From NCBI RefSeq assembly GCF_021347895.1, contig NC_067122.1:33450215-33514214 (forward strand): a DNA stretch of 64,000 nucleotides. The letters are read 5' to 3'. This stretch comes from Acanthochromis polyacanthus (taxonomy: Eukaryota; Chordata; Actinopteri; Pomacentridae). A program made the position numbers and the translations under genes. Positions 36,780 through 47,956 of this stretch are shown in pieces; the stretch's first letter is position 1; every line of letters starts with the position of its first letter. The notes beneath the pieces are model-generated. The model saw only the letters and a list, made by a program, of their open reading frames with translations, did not search any database and was not told the DNA's origin.

Positions 36780-37503
36780 ACCCCCCTCTGCTGTGATGGT
36801 GCTCATAGCCTGGAGCACTGCTCTGACTTCAAGAAGAAAACACACAGGCAGAAGCTGAACCTTTTAAAGAAAAGGAGCACTGCTTTGGTGGCTTATGTAA
36901 AGGGCGCCCAGATAGCAAACTATGGGTGAATCAATGTTGAATCTATGTTGAGACCTAACGTCGAAATTATACAGAAAGCGCAAGGTTGATAAAATGTTGA
37001 GTCAACGTTTGCTTTTCAACCATAAATCACACTTTACCCACATAGCAAAAGATGTTAAATCAATGTTGAATTAGGGTTAAGAAGGTTGAATTGTGGTTAC
37101 GGTTGAAGACTGATGGTTGGATCAACGTTGATTCAACAACATTTTGTCAACATTGAAGTTTGTGTTTAAAAGATACCATTGAATCTACATTGTATTTTGG
37201 TTTAATTAAAATGTTTGACAGGTCAATGTTTAATTAATGTTGAATCTATGTTTGCAAACATGTAATCTATGTAAGCAAACGTTGACTCAACATTTTATCA
37301 ACCTTGCGCTTTCTGTATAATTTCTACGTTAGGTCTCAACATAGATTCAACATTGATTCACCCATAGTTTGCTATCTGGGGCATGTACGCAATGACTACA
37401 AAGGATGTCTGTCATGCAGCATCAGCAACCAAATGCATCCCAGTGTGCTTCACATCAACTTTCAGGTCATGGATGAGGCCTTTAAGTCAACAGAGCCAGC
37501 CTA
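36780..37503 (+). pseudogene. BEL/Pao gag fragment, split by a MITE
   Basis: Before the MITE the frame reads GAHSLEHCSDFKKKTHR and LNLLKKRS. After it comes HVRNDYKGCLSCSISNQMHP followed by SVLH. This is the zinc-knuckle end of a BEL/Pao-type Gag (C..C..H..C arrangement followed by HPT/S-x-LH). The 474-bp palindromic MITE at 36907-37380 interrupts it, and the upstream Gag is missing. Confidence 0.6.
36907..37380. repeat. Palindromic MITE, 474 bp
   Basis: CCCAGATAGCAAACTATGGG at the left is mirrored at the right. The inverted arms extend about 115 nt through TTGAATCTATGTTGAGACC, TACAGAAAGCGCAAGG and TTGAGTCAACGTTTGC. The interior has many imperfect GTTGAATCAACGTTGA-like words. A GGGC flanks both sides and may be the target duplication. 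No coding capacity. Confidence 0.85.
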
Positions 37504-37539
37504 AAACATCAAAAGTGTTGCCGGGCCAGTTGTGGGCTT

Positions 37540-37860
37540 GAATCTTCTCTTCTGTGGTTCCCCGGTGGTGGAACGAGTTACCAAACTTTGTTCCATCTGC
37601 AGAGTCTTTCTCAGTCTTTAAGAAAACATTAAAACCCACCTCTTCACTGAACACCTTCACACTTGACAGACTGCAAAAAACAAACAAACAAAAAATCCTA
37701 TTAGCCTGTGCTGCCTGTGGGCACCATGGTCCCATTATCACACGTGATCCTCTTTTATCCAGGAACTTATCCTGATTGCTTTCTCCTGACTAGATCCTTG
37801 CTAGTGTTGCATCTACTCTCAGATGTATCTCGCTTAGAGAATTATACTCAGTGTCTTTTC
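37540..37860 (+). repeat. Non-LTR retrotransposon 3' fragment
   Basis: One frame reads VPRWWNELPNFVPSAESFSV, then FKKTLKPTS. This is a motif common near the 3' end of a fish LINE ORF (possibly the Rex1/Babar group). It is only a fragment, lying between BEL/Pao gag and integrase remnants. Confidence 0.45.
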
Positions 37861-37861
37861 A

Positions 37862-38560
37862 GATTGGCGGAAGTTGAAAGTAGCTGTTGCATGGATCCTG
37901 AAGGTAAAAGATGCAATAAAATTCATTGTATGGAAGGACTGTAAGAAGAAAATTGCAACCAGAATGAACACAATGTTTGCCAAAGTTAACATGAAAAAAT
38001 CAAGAACAGTTGAAGATCTAAAAAGAGCAGAGAATTACCTATGTACAGAGACAAAGTTTCCCACAGGAGGTCAGTATGCTGAAAGAAGGAGCATCCTGTG
38101 TGGAAAAAGGCAGAAGCATTTACAGACTGGATTTAGTGCTGGATGATGGCATGGGTGGGCATCTGAGAAGAACAGCAATGCCAGGGGAAAGAAAACACGC
38201 TGCCATTCTGGCCAAAGACCACCACATGTACACTCTGATCAATGCTCATACTGGATATGGAAGAAGGAACCATATGCTATCCCAGGTGCGACAGACATAC
38301 TTATTTACTGACTGTAATTCTGCTACATGAAAGATTCTCTCTCACTGTGTGACTTGTAGAAAAAACAGAGCTCGGCCTGTTGAGCAAAAGATGGCTGACC
38401 TATCAAGTGAAAGACTTGCCATGGACTTGCCACCATTCTCAAACGTTGGTCTTGACTACTTCAGCCCGTTTGAGATAAGTGAGTTGAGGACCATGCTGAA
38501 AAGGAATGGCACCATCTTTTCTTGCATGACCAACAAATTCTGTTTCACTCCATTTCATTT
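37862..38560 (+). pseudogene. BEL/Pao integrase region, broken
   Basis: Across several frames the sequence reads SRTVEDLKRAEN, KHAAILAKDHHMYTLI, GRRNHMLSQVRQTY, HCVTCRKNRARPVEQKMADL and PPFSNVGLDYFSPF. This is the HHCC zinc-binding domain and the start of the integrase core (with its first Asp) of BEL/Pao retrotransposons. Frameshifts at about 38075 and 38330 and loss of the rest make it inactive. Confidence 0.75.
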
Positions 38561-38564
38561 GAAT

Positions 38565-39022
38565 GTACAAAATCTTCATTACATGTGCAATACTTCACAT
38601 TCATGTGCAACATTTTCAATGTAATGTGCAATATGTCAATTTCATGTGTAATATTTCATTATCACGTGTGATATGATTCATTACCTCAGTATAACTGTCA
38701 GCGTTACTTTCGACTGTTCTAGTCTTATTTTAGCATATTTTTTTTTACTTCAGTATCATTCTAATATTCTCTTGCTTTTGTATGAGGCACTGCATTTCAT
38801 ATGTCATTTTGTTTTATCTGAGTGATATCTGGCACAAAATTACCTTCTTGATTTACAAAGTTATGTAGCGTACTAAGGAGCAGAACATTGCAGAGCAACA
38901 CACAAAGATTCAACGACACTTTCCCAAAGCTGTAAATTTGATGACACCATTTCAGATAACAGCTAATCCAAGATCTGTGGTCAAAATAAATGTTGAACAA
39001 TTGGATTTCTACATTTAAGAAA
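38565..39022. other. Spacer with loose TGTGCAAT repeats
   Basis: Four or five irregular repeats of TCATGTGCAATATTTCA type lie at 38560-38680, similar to 3'UTR sequence of some LINEs. Nothing coding. Confidence 0.4.
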
Positions 39023-39026
39023 TTAA

Positions 39027-39435
39027 CCCTTTAAGCTTCGGTCAATTCCAGCCGTTTTCAGTCCAAAAAATCGCTTTACTGGCTTGTGTTGTCTGGATGT
39101 AAAAGGTTGGATTATGGCCGTTTTTTGTGGAATCTTTTTTTCTGTGTGTAATAATGAACCCGGAAATGTGAGTCGCGCTGTGTGCGTTGAAGCCGTGTAT
39201 AGAGAACGGATGGATGAATATTTGTTTTTGTCGGACAAATGTGTTTTTCTCACCCGCTGTGGTAATCGCATCTGAAAGTGGTTTATACCGGCGGATTCAT
39301 GAGAATCTAAGCTTTCCATCGGCGTATAGTGTTTGTATAATCGGGTTTGCAGCCGTCGGACATTCTTGAAATTCCTATGCAAATTAGTAGGTGTACCGCC
39401 AGCGGTACACCTTCGACGCACTGAAGCGTAAAGAG
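39027..39435 (+). mobile_element. piggyBac-like MITE with a shared core
   Basis: TTAA flanks both ends (39023-39026, 39436-39439). The terminal repeats CCCTTTAAGCTTCGGT and its inexact inverse ACTGAAGCGTAAAGAG fit piggyBac-type elements. Bases 39255-39393 closely match the core of the foldback MITE at 29721 (CTGAAAGTGGTTTATACCGG, CATTCTTGAAATTCCTATGC), though the ends are unrelated. Confidence 0.78.
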
Positions 39436-39744
39436 TTAACTAAACGTGAGTAATAAAGGTTTTTGGCTTCTGACCTCTCCTGGAGAATGAAGCTCAACAC
39501 GACCCCTTGGAAGGAACACATCCATGATTGGTGAGATGCCTATTTGTGTTTGGCTCCAAAACTTTCTGCATAGAGGAAAGACATTGGAATGCAACTGTAT
39601 TTTTAATTAGAAAAATTCAACTTGCGGCTTGTAAGACGGGGCTTGGAGAACATGGGCCTTTAGAAAAATGGGCTCTTAGAAGAATGCAACTGGGTTTAAG
39701 AATTACTTAAGAACTACAACAATGCAAATATTTTCTTGATAGCT

Positions 39745-40130
39745 AACACACTTTTGCAATGCAAACTTGCCAAAGTTCCTCCTTGTCTCTGCATTCCTGA
39801 ACCAGCTCATCCAGCAGATCATTACAGCTTCACATCCTGCAGCGGCCTCCCTCTCACTGCTACAAAAGCAAGTATCACTTTCCCTCTGCTAAACAGGTGT
39901 ACTTACAAACTACAACCGGTTTTCCAATTCCAAAGTAATTCTAAATTCATCACCTTTCTACCCGCTGCTTCCATTGACGATCACAGTTCATTAGTTTACC
40001 TGTAATAATTCATTCATTTATTCACTGTGTGTTATTGCTTATTGTTTGTTCAAAGTAGTATTGTATAATTATCATTGGTGCTACCGTGTATTTCTTTGTT
40101 TTGGGAACTGGAGGTCAATAAAACCAGTCT
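39745..40130 (+). repeat. Dispersed repeat, plus copy of an inverted pair
   Basis: AAACTTGCCAAAGTTCCTCC, TTGTCTCTGCATTCCT, CTTCACATCCTGCAGCGGCC, TTCCAATTCCAAAGT and TTTCTTTGTTTTGGGAACTG recur as the reverse complement at 43070-43510. No protein motif is recognised. Probably a non-autonomous element or LINE 3' region. Confidence 0.65.
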
Positions 40131-42080
40131 ATGACTTTCACAATGAGATTCAGAGTCAACAAGCCTGGCAGGAATCATACATGTGTGTAGCTGATGAGAT
40201 TGAACCCAATTGTCAACTGAATTTAGTCATTTGGTAGATTCTTAGCTAAAAGAGCCGTTACTTTTTCACACAGAATAAGATGGGCTCAACAGAATTTTTC
40301 CTTCATTAAATGAAGTCATTATTTGTTTTGTGTTTTCTTGGGTTATCTTTGTATTATGTCAACATTATTGTGATGATTTGAAACTTTTACATGTGACAAA
40401 TATGCAAAAAATAGAAGATGTCTGTGAGGGGACTAATATTTTTCACAATACTGTATCTAATTTGTTTACTGATCAATTCATATTGTGTCCATATTTGACA
40501 AAATATTTCTTATGCTGGAAAAAGCATATGAGTGAACTGTAATATTCTTGTTCTAATTTTTCCAAAATCTGCCTGAATAAATATCTATTTTTAACTCATC
40601 CATAGTCAGTCACCTCTCTCTTGCTTATTTTCATTATTATTTTGAATAATAACAACCAGCTGCAAATAGTGTGTCTGACATTCCCAAAGACAAAATGAGA
40701 GCAGAGAGGGAAGTCAAGCTGAAACTGGTAAAAGCAGCAGCCATAGAACATGTTCTCAATATCAGCTGCTGCCATCTGTGCCAGCCACAGCTCACATTCA
40801 GCTTCTCTTTCTGAGGCCAGAAATCGAGCAGGCAGATTCTTCTAAAGCCTTGGAATTACACAGGGAATGGAACAAATGGGATTTCTCTTGTCTTTGATCT
40901 TTATTTTCAGTCTGATGCCATCTGTATGCAAAGACACTAGCATGGCCCACTACTGCAGACAAGGGAGTCACATTAATATTTAAATGATAGCAATTATCCA
41001 AAGAGGCCGCATACATACATGTTGCAAGCCCCGTTTGAAGCCTGCATCTGCTACTTGCATACGATCATGGTTATAAACATCAATAGATTCTTTGCATATT
41101 GTTTAGGGATGAGCTCACTATCTGTATATACAGTGCATACAGTATTTTTAGTAGACACCCCCAAAACAAAATATGGACTACAAGCAGTCAAAATGATGTG
41201 GTTTAGTGAAATGATGTTATTGGATGGTGCATTCAGGGAGGTTTAAGCACAATCCCACATATTTTTTTCCATTACAGCAGCGTGTTTAAATGATAAAAGA
41301 GGACTAATCATCATAAAAGACTTCTTCTCCGTGTTGCTAAATCGTCAATGGAATCATGAGCGCCACTTTTTTTTTTTATCATTCTCTGAAAATATAATAT
41401 TAGGGCATTTCTTTTATCCCTAAAGTATAAATAAAACTTCTCTTGAAGGAACATTTCTGCATTGAAGGAAATATGTTCCTTTGCATTATCTCAGTGACAT
41501 GAGTTCTCAATCTAATGTCTGTGTGCTAAGTGAAATTATAGTCCAGACCTGGTTATACTAGTTTAGCACAGAATATCATTAAAGTGTGTAACATAACAAT
41601 ACGGGTGACTTACCCCGGTGCTCAGTGAGAAGATACCACTGTCATGTTGATAATCAAGTTTATTAGCATCTCGCTATTTATGCTATGCCTTCTTTGCTTC
41701 AAATTATAGATCATATTATGTTTAGTTAAGCACATTTTTATGGGTAGCAGTAACTTTCTGTGACACTGACATATAGATAAATTACTTGTTAATATGCTTT
41801 GGAGATCTTGGTGGCTGGATTTTGTTATTTGAAAAAGAAGCAGGTAAATTCCTTTCTCACTCCTTTTTATGCTAAGCTGGGTTACGGTTAGGTTAGAGTG
41901 CTAATCAAAAGCATTCATCCCTCATTAAATTTTTAATTTATTTTTACTCGTATTATTGCTTTTCAATATCGAATCATCAACATAATATTTTGACTGGTCA
42001 AAGAAAAAAATATGAGTAATAAAAATACTATGAGAATAATATGAGAATAAGTAAAGTGACCACCACCACAATATATAAAA
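40131..42080. other. Unassigned spacer
   Basis: No gene or clear repeat. Confidence 0.4.
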
Positions 42081-42084
42081 TGTG

Positions 42085-42692
42085 AGCTAAATATAAATAT
42101 AACAAACACACCGTCCCCACCTTAAAGCATGGTGGTAGCAGCATCATGTTGTGGTGAATGCTTCTCAGCAGCCGGAGTAGGTTCTGCAAAGATTGTAAAG
42201 GTTCCAGATAAATGAACACTGGAGCATGTAGGGAAATACAAGAGGACAACCTGATACAGTCTGGAAGAGAACTACAACTTGGAAGAAGATTTGCTTTTCA
42301 GCCAGACAGTGACCCTTAGCATACAGCCAAAGCTACAGAGAAATCTTTTAAAGACAGCAAAGTGAATGTTTTGGAGTGGCCGAGTCAGAGCGAGAGCGAG
42401 AATTGCGAATTTGTAACTGGACCTCAGTCACTGTCATGTAACCTGACAGAGCTTCAGCAGATTTGTAAAGAAGCATTGGGTAAAATTGAATTGTCCAGAT
42501 ATGCAAGACTGTATTTGTGAGAAAAAAATCCATCTACTAAATACTGACTTGAAGGAGGTGTATTTATCTGCAGGCACAGATTTTACATTTTGGTATTTTT
42601 AACAAATAGTCTTTTTAAAATATAAATTATTTTCCAATAAACAATTAAAGGAGAAAACTTCCAAGTGGCCAAATACTTCTTATAAACACTGT
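42085..42692 (+). pseudogene. Decayed Tc1-like element E, 3' part
   Basis: Recognisable pieces are CACACCGTCCCCACCTTAAA and GCATGGTGGTAGCAGCATCA (the HTVPTLKHGGSSIM motif), then TTTCAGCCAGACAGTGACCC (the FQPDSDP second-Asp region) and the 3' terminal ACTTCTTATAAACACTG before TA. Many frameshifts and stops, with the Glu motif replaced by a run of GAGCGAGAGCGAG. A dead relic. Confidence 0.65.
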
Positions 42693-43069
42693 ACATATAC
42701 GTCCTCACATCATAAAAATAATATGTAGCGAAATGGGCTCATACGTGGAACCATAACTATAACAATGCGAAAATGGATACATTGTGAAGAAATGTAGTCT
42801 CATGTGGGAGCAGCAAATAATAATAAAATGTGGTTTAACAGCCTGGCATGATTGTGCCAAATAACTGAATATGTAAAATGTGTACCCCCACACAGCCACA
42901 ACACTTACGTAGAAACTACACTTTGTGATTAAAAATTGCACTTGTTTATCTTTAAAACCACTCAGATATTTAATTTAGGCCATCTAAGAGACCTTTATCA
43001 AAAATATTTCAGGTAGAAAAATCAGAAATTTATCAAATCTACTTGTATTGATCAGTCTTATAGTAAAAA

Positions 43070-43510
43070 AAATCATTCATTCGGATTTCATTGACCTCCA
43101 GTTCTGAAACAAAGAAACACATGGTAGGGTTGGTGATAATTATATGCAAAGACTTAATAACTAATACTACAAACAAACAATAAACAACAGTGACATAACA
43201 ACAACAGACAGTGAAGTAATGGATGAATGAATACAGATAATTAAGCTGATTAACTGTGATTGTCACTGGAAGCAGTTGGTAGAAAAGTGATGAATTTAGA
43301 ATCACTTTGGAATTGGAAAACCAATTGTAATTCTTAAATTCACCCATTTAGCAGAAGAAAAATGATACTTGTGTAGCCTTTGAAAGAGGGAGCGGGAGGC
43401 CGCTGCAGGATGTGAAGCTGTGATGACTGGCTGCATGAGTTGGTTTAGGAATGCAGAGACAAGGAGGCACTTTGGCAAGTTTTCCTTGCAAAAGTGTGCC
43501 AAAGTAAAAA
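43070..43510 (-). repeat. Dispersed repeat, minus copy of an inverted pair
   Basis: Reverse complement of the family at 39745-40130, about 80 percent alike by eye and extending further 5'. The two copies face each other about 3 kb apart. Confidence 0.65.
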
Positions 43511-43639
43511 CACTTAAAAGCCTTTAATTTTCTCAAAAATTGACGGTGCGCCTTTGAACCCGGTGCGTCTTATGCCTGTTCCAAAATCTGACTGTCGGAC
43601 CATTTCCCGCCGACATAGGGATGTAATACATACACTCTA

Positions 43640-44050
43640 CCCAGGGGTGTAAGTAAGCCAGAACGGTCCGGTACTGTGTACCCGCAAAAGATCTGGTGGC
43701 GGTACGCAGTATCGGGAAAAGATCCGGTGGTGGTACGCTGCTCTTCCACCAGTATCTATGGGTACGCCGCCCGGCTGCCTGTTATCGACCGTTCACTCAG
43801 CAGTACGTGAGTGCGCATGCATGTCTACTGCTGTCCAATAGCAGCCAATAGCAAGTAGGTGTGCTTGATTGATTGCACTGGGACATTTCCCACAAACTCT
43901 ATTTGCTGCAGCATTTCTTTTCCCCAATAACATGCAGCAACAACTAATAAGCATGCTTTTCGCTTTGCTTTTTATTATTGTTTTGAAACAGCAACTCGTC
44001 AAAGGTGGCAGAACGTGTATGTCGCTACGTCATGAACTTTGTAACACAGA
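43640..44050 (+). repeat. hAT-like repeat, copy 2 of the 5.5-kb family
   Basis: CAGGGGTGTAAGTAAGCC looks like a hAT-type 5' end (CAGGGGT). The segment 43890-44040 matches 5490-5605 (GCAGCATTTCTTTTCCCCAA, CAACTAATAAGCATGC). Neither copy has an open frame. The hAT label is tentative. Confidence 0.5.
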
Positions 44051-44719
44051 TACCTGTAGATAGTAGCTGAGGGCAGTAACACTACTGCAACAGGAGGTTC
44101 ACATGTGAATGGCCTGGCAGCAAAACATTAGGCAACAAAACATAGTGATTGTTACACAACTACCTGTACAAAACAGTCAGCTAATGCAGTGAAGAAAAGG
44201 CAATTGTATGAAATATGCTAAATTTGCAAACTGTGTTCATAATGAAGGCCCAGCACCAGTCACATGCGGAGGCCGCATGCTCATGCAGCGACCAGCAGCA
44301 GTTGTGAATGAATGAATGGTAGCATCGTCTTTTACTTTGTTGTTTTTGTGAGTGTTTTATACTTACACTTCTACTAGCAGACAAACCTCGTCAATACATT
44401 GTCATTCTGTGCCAGTCTGCAATCATCTTTGAACCACCTGAGAGCAGTTTTTCAAGAAATTTCTGTCTCCCCGCCTCCGTGCGATAGCCTGTTCTAGGCT
44501 AGGCTAACTTCCCAGAGGCTACGGAGTGCTGCTCCAGGAATCCTGGCTAAGTGAGTTGTTCCTTCACCTCCATCTGTGTTAGCAATCTCGCTAGCACCAA
44601 GGCTACACACTGGAGGTGGCTAATGATAGCAACTAATGCTAGCGTCAGCCACCCGACAACCAGCCTTCCTCTTGTGAGACCTGACTCAATTTAAAAACTC
44701 CTTTAAAGACGATGGATCC
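44051..44719. other. Spacer, possibly LINE 5' region
   Basis: No gene recognised. The part after 44440 contains repeated GCTAGC/GCTAA words and leads straight into LINE coding sequence, so it may be its 5' untranslated region. Confidence 0.4.
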
Positions 44720-44989
44720 CGGTATATGTTTCTAATGTGGCTAGTGTTTTACTTGGCCTGGGATTTCGGAAACACTCTCCTGCATCCCGACTGTTTGTCT
44801 CGACTCCAGAACAGCAGGGAGCTGCTGATGTAGGGGAATACCTCGGACCGACCAGCCGATTTGGAACCTTTATGTTTGGAAGGGCTTCTAAGAAGAGGAT
44901 CCATTTCTCATCTACCCCCGGGTGGGCGAAATCAAAAGGTAAGGAAAAGAGGAAGAAGAGAAGGTGCTCATCAAAAACTTAAAAGCCAG

Positions 44990-45856
44990 CCGCTCTCCCA
45001 CATACCATCACCATCAATGGTGTTGTCTAATGTCCAGTCTCTGCAGAATAAAACGGATGAAGTTCAAGCCCAAATTCAGGGACGCCTGTATCCTTGATTT
45101 CACTGAAACCTGGCTGTCTGACAGGGACTCAGACAGGGACCTGGAGACAGTGAGTTTTGGGGAACCTATAAGACTAGATCGAGATGCTGCTGCAACAGGC
45201 AAGTCAACAGGTGGGGGTGTCTGTTTGTACATCAACCAGCGCTGGTGCAAATCTGTCACTGACCAGGAAAAACTGTGCACTACTGACTTAGAACTGCTGT
45301 CTGTTTCACTGCACCCTCCATATTTGCCTTGTGAATTTCCCCAAATATTTGTGACTCTCATCTATATCCATCCAAAGGCAAGTGAAAAAAATGCCTGTGG
45401 GCTTATCCATCAGATTATCCAGAGACTTTGTCCATATCCCTGGATGCACCTAACGTCATTCTGGGTGACATGAACCACTGCACACTAAAACACACGCTGA
45501 GAGATTTCCATCAGCACATCACATGCCCCACTAGACATAATAGGACATTAGATCTTTGTTACAGCAATATTAAAGGTGCCTATAAGTCTATCCCCCTCCC
45601 TCCTCTAGGTTACTCTGACCACAACTGCATCCACCTTATCCCTGTCTACCACACTGTGCTGAAGCAAGGCAAAGTGCAGAACATCAGAGTGAAAGTTTGG
45701 GATGAGGACACCTGTTGCACTCTGCAGGAATGTCTGGAGGCAACCAATTGGGACATGTTTAAGGAATCTTCAGCTGATATTGATGAATTGACTGATGTTG
45801 TGAGCAGTTGGGTCACATACCACGAAAGCACTGTTTTTCCTGGAAAAAACTGTTAA
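44990..45856 (+). pseudogene. LINE endonuclease domain, broken
   Basis: Motifs in order across three frames: NVQSLQNKTDEVQAQ, FTETWLSDRDSDRDL, GGGVCLYINQRW, FVTLIYIHPKAS, APNVILGDMNHCTL and LGYSDHNCIHLIPVY. Frame changes occur near 45090 and 45440, and a stop at 45854 separates it from the next domain. Confidence 0.8.
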
Positions 45857-47514
45857 ACTACATCCAGACACTAAGCCATGGGTTTCCGGGAAACTTAAGG
45901 ACTTACTGTACAGAAAGAAAAAGGCCTTCAAGGAAGGAAAAGGAAATGGACTAATTCTGTATAACCTACAGAAGGACATAAAATATGAAATCAGGTCCTG
46001 CAAAAGACAATACAAAGACAAACTTGAGTCTCAGCTTAAAATGAACAATCTCGGTTCAGTCTGGGACAGCATGAAGCTGATCACTGGGACAAATAAATGT
46101 ATGAAGAAAACAGTTCAGCTCAATGGTTATAATTCTGATTCAAAGTCTGGCTCAAAGTCTTAACAGTTTTTATTTCAGGTTTGACTCCCATGATTTCAGG
46201 GCTAAACATACTGAGACTAAAACTGCCTCATGTCAGCCTCTCCACAGAACCCCTTTTTCGATGTGGCAATGTAATAAAATGTTTTAACCAGTGCAGACCA
46301 AAGAAAAGTCCCGGCTCTGATCACATTGACAGCCGTTTACTGAAAACGTGTGCTGACCAAATTGGCCCCATTTTTTATATTTTTAACATGTCCCTTGTCC
46401 AGCAGAGAGTGTCAGTCCTATGGAAGAAGTCCATAGTGGTGCTCATTGCAATAACAAGCTGCCCCTCTTCTTGGAATGACTTTTGGCCAGTAGCCTTAAC
46501 CTCAATGATAATGAAACAATTAGAAAACTAGTCAAAAAAGAGCTACTGTCGTAATCTGAGTGCCTTAGACCCTCTTCAATTTGCTTATAGAGCTAAAAGG
46601 GGTGTCCAAGCTGCTACTGCTACCTTACTTGACCTCATATATAACCACTTTAAAGGTAGTAGGAATCATGCCAGGCTGTTTTTTGTTGACTTCTCGTCAG
46701 CTTTCAACACAATCCAGCCCCACATTTTGGTAGAGAAGCTTGTTAATGTTTTTGATGTTGATGCATGTCTTGTGGGTTGGATCTTTAATTTTCTCTCAAA
46801 TCGATTACAAGTCAGGGTCAACGGAACACTGTCCAGCCTACTGACCTCCTCCACTGGATTTCCTCAAGGCTGTGTTTTGTCTGTCTTTTTTTATATTTTA
46901 TACACAAACGATAGTGTCAGCCGGACAGATTCACCATGAAGTACGCTGATGATTCGGTAATGGTCAGCCTGCTTGGTGGTGATGAAGTCAGACATGGGCA
47001 GGTTCTTGATGATTTTATATTATGGCGCAAAGAAGCTTTCCTCAAGATCAGTGTTTCTATAACAAAGGAGATCTGCATCGGTTTTAGACGGTCACCCCCA
47101 GCTCCTCAGTGTAGTGTGGTCTATGGTGAGCCAGTGGAACTGGTACTTCATTATAAGTACCTGCGTACTGTAATTGATAGCAAACTCAAGCTTGATTTAA
47201 ACTGTGAAATGCTGGTTAAAAAAGGTCAACAAGGACTATTTTGTCTGACAAAGCTTGCCAAGTTTCAGGTTGATAGGACCTTGTTGAAGCTATTCTACTG
47301 TTCCTTCATCCAGTCGATCATCTCGTTTTCTGTAATATGCTGGTATGGTAACCTTGGCAACAAGGACAAGAACTCTCTCGGGAGAATAGTAAAAGCAGCC
47401 TCTAAAATAGCTGGGGTATGTTTTAACAGTCTGGATGACATTTTTTATACACAGGTTAAACGAAAAGCAGAGTCTGTTCTTCTGGATGCTACTCATCCTC
47501 TTAACCAGGAGTAG
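45857..47514 (+). pseudogene. LINE reverse transcriptase domain, broken
   Basis: The linker (KPWVSGKLKDLLYRKKKAF) leads to PKKSPGSDHIDSRLLKTCAD, FWPVALTSMIMKQLEN, LQFAYRAKRGVQAA, LFFVDFSSAFNTIQPHI, TGFPQGCVLSVFFYILYTND and the catalytic YADDSV (46942-46953). The last 192 residues to the TAG at 47512-47514 are open. Several frameshifts, including one just before YADD, and a stop after 46531 break it. Confidence 0.85.
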
Positions 47515-47956
47515 AAGTTGCTCCCCTCTGGCCTTCGTCTGGCAGTACCCCTGGCCACAAAAAACAGGTACAAGTTCTCCTTTGTGCTTACCTCTATCCG
47601 AGTTATGAGGAGGTAATAAACTGTGTTTTTTCTGCTGCTGTACTTTATCATGTATTGCAATGCACTTTATCCTGTTTAATTGACTTTATTCTGTCTTGCT
47701 GCTGCCAATTGTCAGCCCTGCACTATACTTGACAACATGAATGACCAAGACTGCTGCTGGTGCCCATGTCAATCTTATGTTTCGTGTGATATTTATTGTC
47801 TTCATATATTTGTTATTTATGGTTTTTATTGAATTTTTACTGTTTTATGTGGTTTTGAAGTTTTTAATTTGTTTTTATTGTTACTGGAATGCTCGTATAA
47901 ATTGCAGCAAAACAAATCACCCTTCAAGGGACAAATAAAAAAGTTGAGTTGAGTTA

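Larger units (their letters stand above)
44720..47956 (+). mobile_element. L2/CR1-type LINE, near full length, inactive
   Basis: A 3.2-kb non-LTR retrotransposon with endonuclease, reverse transcriptase and a 3' tail ending GGGACAAATAAAAAAGTTGAG followed by short TTGAG repeats. It is related to, but distinct from, the minus-strand copy at 33-36 kb. Frameshifts and stops throughout. Its preserved 3' end means it could still serve as a template match only. Confidence 0.88.

Noticed and set aside
38560..38680. CRISPR-like or satellite array from TGTGCAAT repeats
   Set aside because: The units are irregular in length and sequence, and CRISPR is not expected in an animal genome.
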